Assembly: GCF_016775475.1 (NCBI RefSeq)
Contig: NZ_JAEUXJ010000003.1
Span: forward strand, 497,941-561,940
Direction of reading: 5' to 3'
Source of the DNA: Belnapia mucosa
GTDB lineage: Bacteria; Pseudomonadota; Alphaproteobacteria; Acetobacterales; Acetobacteraceae
Length of the DNA stretch: 64,000 nucleotides
The notes beneath the pieces are model-generated. The model saw only the letters and a list, made by a program, of their open reading frames with translations. It was not told the origin of the DNA and did no database searches. Positions within the stretch are counted from its first letter, which is position 1. Every line of letters starts with the position of its first letter. Made by a program: the position numbers and the translations under genes. Below are positions 56,377 through 64,000 of the stretch, in pieces.

Positions 56377-57129
56377 ATGCCTCCAGCCCCTTCGGATATC
56401 CCGCTCGACCAGTCCGCCATGCTGGCGGCCCTGCGTGCGCGTGTGGCGCGGCTGGAGGCTGGTCATGGCGATCGGCGCGGCCGGGACGCCATCCCGATCT
56501 GCGATGGGCTGCCGCTCCCCGGTGGCGGCCTAGCGCGGGCCGCGGTGCATGAAGTGCTCGCCACCTCGCCTGGCTGTGGCGCTGCCTTCTGTGCCCTGCT
56601 GCTGGCCCGCACCGGCGGCACCGTCCTCTGGATCGCCCTCGAGGTGGACATGCTCCTGGCTTGGCCGCCGGGGCTGGCGCGTTTCGGCCTGCTGCCGGCG
56701 GAGTTGGTGCTGGTGCGGGCCCGGCGCTGGCCGGACGCGCTCTGGGCGATGGAGGAGGCGCTCCGGTGCCCGGCCGTGACCGGGGCGGTGCTGGCCCTGC
56801 CGCAGGAGCAGAGCGCCGAGGCTCACCCGCTGGACCTGACGGCGACACGCCGGCTGCAACTGGCGGCCGAGGCGGGCGGCGCCCTCGGCCTGCTGCTGCG
56901 GCCGGATGCCGCCAGCGTCGCACCCAGCGCCACCACCACCCGCTGGCGGATCGGCGCCTATCCCACCGATGCCGATGCCACGCTCGATGAGGGATGCTGG
57001 CAGCTGGAGCTGCTGCGCAGCAAGGCCGGCCGCCCAGGCGGGCCCTGGGCTGTGACCTGGCAGGCCGCGACGGGGCAGTTGGTCCTGGCGACCGCGACAC
57101 CATACCCGGCTCGCCAAGCCGCGCGATGA
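56377..57129 (+). CDS. imuA: ImuA, RecA/SulA-like component of the mutasome
   Basis: 250 residues from ATG 56377. ImuA features: LAALRARVARLEAG, CDGLPLPGGGLARAAVHEVL, AAFCALLLARTGGTVLWIAL, then LARFGLLPAELVLVRARRWP and WAMEEALRCPAVTGAVLALP. It resembles RecA without a complete Walker A lysine motif. ImuA works with ImuB and the error-prone polymerase DnaE2 in SOS-induced translesion synthesis. Its stop overlaps the imuB start (ATGA) and it lies downstream of the LexA box at 55993. Confidence 0.92.
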   Translation: MPPAPSDIPLDQSAMLAALRARVARLEAGHGDRRGRDAIPICDGLPLPGGGLARAAVHEVLATSPGCGAAFCALLLARTGGTVLWIALEVDMLLAWPPGLARFGLLPAELVLVRARRWPDALWAMEEALRCPAVTGAVLALPQEQSAEAHPLDLTATRRLQLAAEAGGALGLLLRPDAASVAPSATTTRWRIGAYPTDADATLDEGCWQLELLRSKAGRPGGPWAVTWQAATGQLVLATATPYPARQAAR

Positions 57130-58633
57130 CCGGGCGCTTCCTGGCGCTGCACCTGCCCAGCCTCGCCACCAATCGGCTCCGCCGCGCCGAGCCGAGGCTG
57201 CCGCCGACCCGACCGCTGGCCACCTGGGCTGCTTTCGGCAATCGACGGCTGCTGGTGGCCGTCGACGCGGCCGCTGAGGCCGCCGGTCTCCGGCCCGGAC
57301 AGGCATTGGCCGATGCGCAGGCGATCGCGCCCGATCTTGCCCTGCAGGCCGCCCATCCGGGGGCCGATGCGCAGGCGCTACAGGCCCTGGCGTTCTGGGC
57401 TCGGCGCTATACGCCGCTGGCGGCCGTGGATCCGCCGGATGGCCTGCTGCTCGACATCACCGGCTGCGCCCATCTGCAGGGCGGCGAGGCTGCGCTGCTG
57501 CGGGATGCGCTGGCGAGGCTGGGCCGGGCCGGTGTCGCGGCACGCGGCGCGGTCGCGGGCGCCCCGGCCACTGCCGCCGCCCTGGCAAGGGCCCGCAGCG
57601 ACAACCCGATCGTCGTCAATGGCATCGAGGCGGTTGTCGCCGGGCCATTGCCGCTCGGCCCGGCCCTGCGGCTGCCGCTGGCCCTGCTGGACGAGTTGCA
57701 GCGGCTCGGGCTGCGGCGGGTGCATGACCTGCTCGACCTGCCCCGGGCACCCCTGGCGCGGCGCTTCGGGCAGGATTTGCTGGATCGGCTCGACGCGGTC
57801 ACAGGCCGGCGGCGGGTCGTCCTGCAGCCGGTGACCCCGCCCCCGGACCTGACCGTGGTGCAGGACCTGCTTGAGCCGATCATCACCCGCGCCGGCATCG
57901 AGGCCGTGCTCGACCGGTTGCTCGACGGCTTCTGCCGCGGGCTGCGGCAAGCCCAGCTCGGCGCCCGCCGGGTCGCGCTCCTGGCCTGGCGGGTGGATGG
58001 GGTTGTGCAGGAGGTGGCGATCGGCACCGGGACGCCGGTGCGCGAGCCACGGCACCTGCACCGGCTGTTCGCCGAGGGGCTGGAGCGGCTGGAGCCCGAT
58101 CTGGGCTTCGAGCGGATGGCGCTGGAGGCCCGGGCCACGGATTCCATGGCCGCGGGAACCCAGGCTGGGCTCGGCCTGGGCGGCCGGTATGACGAGGCCG
58201 TGGCGGCCAGGGACCTGGCCCAGTTGCTCGACCGGCTGGGGCAGCGGCTGCGGGTGCAGCGGGTCAGCCCCGTCGCCAGCCATTGGCCGGAGCGTGCGGT
58301 GGCCGCACGGAGCCTTCACGGTCCGGAGCCTGCCATCCCGCCGGGCTGGGACGTACAGCCTTGGCCGGTCCTGCTGTTCCGGCGACCGCAACCGGTCCAG
58401 GCCGCGGCCCCGTGGCAGGCTGGAGCGCCAGCGATGTTGCCTTGGCGCGGCCGCAACCACGCCATTCAACGAGCCGAGGGGCCGCAACGGCTGGAGCCCG
58501 AATGGTGGCGCGCCAGGCCAGGCCTGCAGCGGCGGGATTACTATCGGGTCGAGCTCGCCTCGGGCGTACGACTCTGGATCTGCCGCGGCGAGTCGCCGGA
58601 GGCGCCGGCCTGGCTGCTGCATGGTTATCTGCC

Positions 58634-58637
<4 letters not shown>
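57126..58637 (+). CDS. imuB: ImuB, Y-family polymerase-like adaptor of the mutasome
   Basis: 503 residues from ATG 57126 (ATGA overlap). Y-family fold: RFLALHLPSLATNRLRRAEP, GLRPGQALADAQAIAPDLAL, LLLDITGCAHLQGGEAALLR, helix-hairpin region LQRLGLRRVHDLLDLPRAPL, and little-finger part LEPIITRAGIEAVLDRLLDG. The start reads LHLPSL where catalytic Y-polymerases have an invariant metal-binding Asp, so the first catalytic residue is missing, as is usual for ImuB. It recruits DnaE2 and the beta clamp. The C-terminus (RDYYRVELASGVRLWICRGE) contains the conserved ImuB tail. Overlaps dnaE2. Confidence 0.93.
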
Positions 58638-61945
<3,308 letters not shown>

Positions 61946-61955
61946 GCCGCAGACC

Positions 61956-62321
61956 ATGAGCCCAGCCCGCAAAGGATCGCAGGATGTGCAACCTCGTTCA
62001 GGAGAACCCCGTACACCTGACGGACGCTATTTCGTGGTGCGCGGCCGGCTGTGGCGGCTGAGCAACCCGGCGCTCGACCCCGCCGAGCGCAAGCGGCTCG
62101 TGCAGGAGTTAATGGCCGCCCGCCGTGCTGTCCGAACGGCGAAGGCTGACCCCGAGGCGCTTCGTATCGCGCGGTCGAGGGTCGAGGCGGCGAAGCGGGC
62201 GCTCGGCGAACGCGGCGCGCCATGGTGGACGGATGGCGCCCCGGACTACAACCGGCGCATGGTTGCGAACACGCCTTATGCCGACTGGTTCGAAACCGTC
62301 ACCGCAAAGGATGCCGACTAG
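61956..62321 (+). CDS. Small conserved hypothetical protein following dnaE2
   Basis: 121 residues from ATG 61956, ten bases after the dnaE2 stop, so probably in the same transcript. Conserved-looking core: DGRYFVVRGRLWRLSNPALD, AERKRLVQELMAARRAVRTA, SRVEAAKRALGERGAPWWTD and YNRRMVANTPYADWFETVT. I recall similar short proteins (VVRGRLWRxSNPxL...RGxxWWxDGAPDYNRxxVxNTPYxxW) across Alphaproteobacteria, unnamed. No membrane or signal segment; helical and basic. Co-induction in the SOS response is inferred from position. Confidence 0.8.
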   Translation: MSPARKGSQDVQPRSGEPRTPDGRYFVVRGRLWRLSNPALDPAERKRLVQELMAARRAVRTAKADPEALRIARSRVEAAKRALGERGAPWWTDGAPDYNRRMVANTPYADWFETVTAKDAD

Positions 62322-62603
62322 AGCCGACTTCGATCAGGCGGGAGCGACCGGTTGGGGTTAGTCCCTAACCCGGGCAGAAGCTTAGGGCGATCGCCGTTCA
62401 AGCTCAGGGGCAGATGGCCGTCTCACCCAGCCGTGGTGGCTAAGCCAAGCGCAGTTCGCTGGCGAATGGCCGCTGTGAGCCAAGCGCCTCCAGATGCAGG
62501 TCTTTAATTCGGCAGGAAAGCCGGAAGCTTCAGCTTCCAGAGGCATCGTATCGTCCACCGTGGATGCACATATCCCTGCAGCGACTGGGAAAGGATCCTG
62601 GCT

Positions 62604-63173
62604 ATGACACGCATCGTTGCAGGATTGTTCGATAATCGCGGTGAGGTGGAGCGGGTCGTCGAGCATCTGACCCAACAGCTGGGCGTCGATCCCGCTGCCG
62701 TAGAAATTCATGGCGCCGGAGAGGATCAGGGCACTCCGGAGCACCCAGGCGATAGGCCGCGCGGCATCCTGCGGTCACAGATCGACCGATTTTTGCCCAA
62801 GGCGGACCGAGCAGTTTTCGTGGAGGGCATCCGCCGAAACGGCATCGTCCTCGTGGCTCAGGTCGAGGAACGCGTGGTCGACCGGGTCATGGATGTCTTT
62901 GAAACTCATGGCGCCGCGGATCTCGACGCACGCCAAGCGGATTGGCGTGGCGCCGGCTGGGCACCTGGTGAATCCGGCGGCACCGGCCATGACGAGGACA
63001 TCGGGTTTGCCACCTATGGTGGAGATGCCGTGTTCCGGCATATCCCCAAGCACCATCATGACAATACGCCGGCGGGCCTGCTGGGTCGTCTGGCCATGGC
63101 GGCCATGCGGCCCGAGCCCGGACGCCGCCGGGCAAAGGTCCGCAGCTATGTGGTGGACCCGGAGAAGCAATGA
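62604..63173 (+). CDS. Hypothetical protein, possible YflT-like stress protein
   Basis: 189 residues from ATG 62604. The N-terminal part TRIVAGLFDNRGEVERVVEH and VDPAAVEIHGAGEDQGTP resembles the general-stress YflT/YsnF N-domain pattern (VVAxFDxRxEAExAVxxL). The middle, FVEGIRRNGIVLVAQVEERV and VDRVMDVFETHGAADLDARQ, fits the same alpha/beta fold. The C-terminus is His- and Arg-rich (FRHIPKHHHDNTPAGLLG). No signal peptide. It is preceded by a 282-base stretch without a gene, which holds its promoter. The stress assignment is tentative. Confidence 0.7.
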   Translation: MTRIVAGLFDNRGEVERVVEHLTQQLGVDPAAVEIHGAGEDQGTPEHPGDRPRGILRSQIDRFLPKADRAVFVEGIRRNGIVLVAQVEERVVDRVMDVFETHGAADLDARQADWRGAGWAPGESGGTGHDEDIGFATYGGDAVFRHIPKHHHDNTPAGLLGRLAMAAMRPEPGRRRAKVRSYVVDPEKQ

Positions 63174-63298
63174 AGCCGAGCGGCTGGTAAGCCCGTTCGC
63201 GCTGCCGCAGTTCATCGACGGCGACAATCACCGCGAGAGAGAGCAACGGATTGCGTCGAACCCTTGGATACCCGATGAGATTGACGCAATCTCCTCTC

Positions 63299-63625
63299 AT
63301 GGCTAACCGCTTCCGCACCTTCGGTGAGTTTTGGCCTTTCTACCTGCGGGAACATGCTCGCCCGGCGACCCGTGCTATCCATGTGGCGGGCACCTGGACT
63401 GCGGCGCTCACGCTCCTCCTGGGTGTGGCGTCAGGGGCTTGGTGGCTAACGTTGCTGGCCCCGTTGATCGGCTACGGCTGTGCCTGGATTTCCCACCTGT
63501 TCGTCGAGCGGAATCGGCCTGCTACTTTCAGCTATCCGCTCTGGTCGCTGGGTGGAGACCTGCGCCTGGCATGGCTCGCGGCAACGGGACGGCTAGGTCC
63601 GGAACTGCGGCGGCATGGCTTATGA
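63299..63625 (+). CDS. DUF962/Mpo1-like membrane protein
   Basis: 108 residues from ATG 63299. The DUF962 pattern is visible: FRTFGEFWPFYLREHARPAT, AIHVAGTWTAALTLLLGVAS, PLIGYGCAWISHLFVERNRP and ATFSYPLWSLGGDLRLAWLA, including the conserved His residues of FYLREH, the IHxxGT histidine, SHLFVE and the FxYPLWSLxGD end. Three or so membrane helices. Yeast Mpo1, of this family, is a dioxygenase in phytosphingosine degradation; the bacterial role is unknown. The size is normal for bacterial members. Confidence 0.85.
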   Translation: MANRFRTFGEFWPFYLREHARPATRAIHVAGTWTAALTLLLGVASGAWWLTLLAPLIGYGCAWISHLFVERNRPATFSYPLWSLGGDLRLAWLAATGRLGPELRRHGL

Positions 63626-63869
63626 TGCTTGGATGCCGCTAATTCAGGGGCTCTCACCCGGGTAACCTGGCAACGTCCCGCGGTCGCCCTCGAAGCGGTC
63701 GGCCCAGAAATGCGCGCCCGGCACCGCATTGGCCGGTGATCCGCAACAGGTCGCCGCGACGGCTCCAGCAGCCCGGCTTGCGCCCCCGATCTGGCGCAGG
63801 CCCAAGACAAAGGCGGCAGCGCCGGATTCGCAGCGATGCCGAAACGCCTCCCGCCTCTAAGGCCCGTTC

Positions 63870-63904
63870 GACAAGGCCGGTCGGGTCGGTCCGCCGGCCT
63901 TGTC
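63870..63904 (-). terminator. Perfect 11-bp stem-loop 9 bases past a minus-strand stop
   Basis: GACAAGGCCGG and CCGGCCTTGTC are exact reverse complements separated by 13 bases. The element begins nine bases downstream of the TAG at 63914-63916 of the gene entering from the right, so it probably folds in that transcript. No U-run follows, so it is either a Rho-assisted terminator or an mRNA-stabilising hairpin. The rest of 63626-63869 shows no supported gene. Confidence 0.55.
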
Positions 63905-63913
63905 TCACGGGCC

Positions 63914-64000
63914 CTAGCCCCGCTCGGGTCCCTGGATCTGCCGGGGCAGGCCTGCGGGCTGGCGCTGCCGTAGCGCTGCGAGGCGGTCCGAAAGGCTGGT
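63914..64000 (-). CDS. C-terminal end of an unidentified gene (5' part outside window)
   Basis: The frame open from base 64000 on the minus strand reads TSLSDRLAALRQRQPAGLPR then QIQGPERG and stops at TAG 63914-63916, 28 residues in all. It is too short to assign. Support comes from the open frame to the edge and the perfect stem-loop right behind the stop. Confidence 0.45.
   Translation of the reverse strand, partial: TSLSDRLAALRQRQPAGLPRQIQGPERG

Overview
The window is very GC-rich, compactly coded DNA that looks like an alphaproteobacterial chromosome, probably Acetobacteraceae (Roseomonas-like). That placement is inferred from four things: three tripartite-tricarboxylate (Bug) receptors scattered singly, an imuA-imuB-dnaE2 mutagenesis cassette preceded by a GTTC-N7-GTTC LexA box of the alphaproteobacterial type, a nadD-rsfS-rlmH core block, and general codon use. 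No rRNA, tRNA, CRISPR array or replication origin was found.

Layout. 1-2033: end of nadD, then rsfS with a very long Ala/Pro/Lys/Arg extension, and rlmH. 2043-5803: a nuclease-like protein, a magnesium P-type ATPase and a divergent 52-residue membrane protein with an FNR/FixK-like site between them. 7085-10758: a Bug receptor and a translationally coupled trio of Tat-exported flavin amine oxidase, periplasmic cytochrome c and exported RidA. 11220-16930: a truncated TehA-like gene and a complete branched-chain-type ABC operon that also carries a second, signal-less NMT1-like binding protein. 17317-19832: Bug receptor plus MmgE/PrpD. 20137-20975: wrecked IS256-family transposase. 21229-23484: polyamine synthase/transporter-like membrane fusion. 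24203-27710: flavin monooxygenase, divergent from two FMN-binding proteins, one with a GAF domain. 27908-34053: orphan LeuC-like dehydratase, divergent from a two-gene NAD-dependent formate dehydrogenase whose FdsG and FdsB are fused. 34240-34540: IS5 remnant.

34970-49795 is the most unusual part: an MFS transporter followed by twelve same-strand genes, eleven of whose junctions overlap or nearly touch. In order they encode inositol-3-phosphate synthase, an HD-domain protein, a SAM methyltransferase, a Gfo/Idh/MocA oxidoreductase, a zinc-ribbon metallo-beta-lactamase-fold protein, a YcaO enzyme, a xylose-isomerase-like TIM barrel, a GT4 glycosyltransferase, a PIG-L/LmbE deacetylase, a GalE-like epimerase, an OpgH-like membrane glycosyltransferase and a PurD-like ATP-grasp ligase. 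Inositol phosphate synthase + GT4 + PIG-L deacetylase + a ligase parallels the logic of mycothiol assembly, but the YcaO, zinc-ribbon MBL and oxidoreductase genes have no counterpart there. I read it as a candidate undescribed pathway for an inositol-glycoside small molecule or glycoconjugate; the product is not known.

49852-56000 is a scrappier accessory stretch (receiver-only regulator, IS3 and IS5 remnants, a degenerate recombinase-associated gene, DUF4126 protein, Bug receptor, SH3 lipoprotein, short XRE protein). 56032-62321 is the SOS mutagenesis operon with conserved small genes at both ends. 62604-63625 holds two small proteins, and the last 87 bases are the C-terminus of a gene entering from the right on the minus strand. 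All functions are read from motifs and gene order only; no database search was run.
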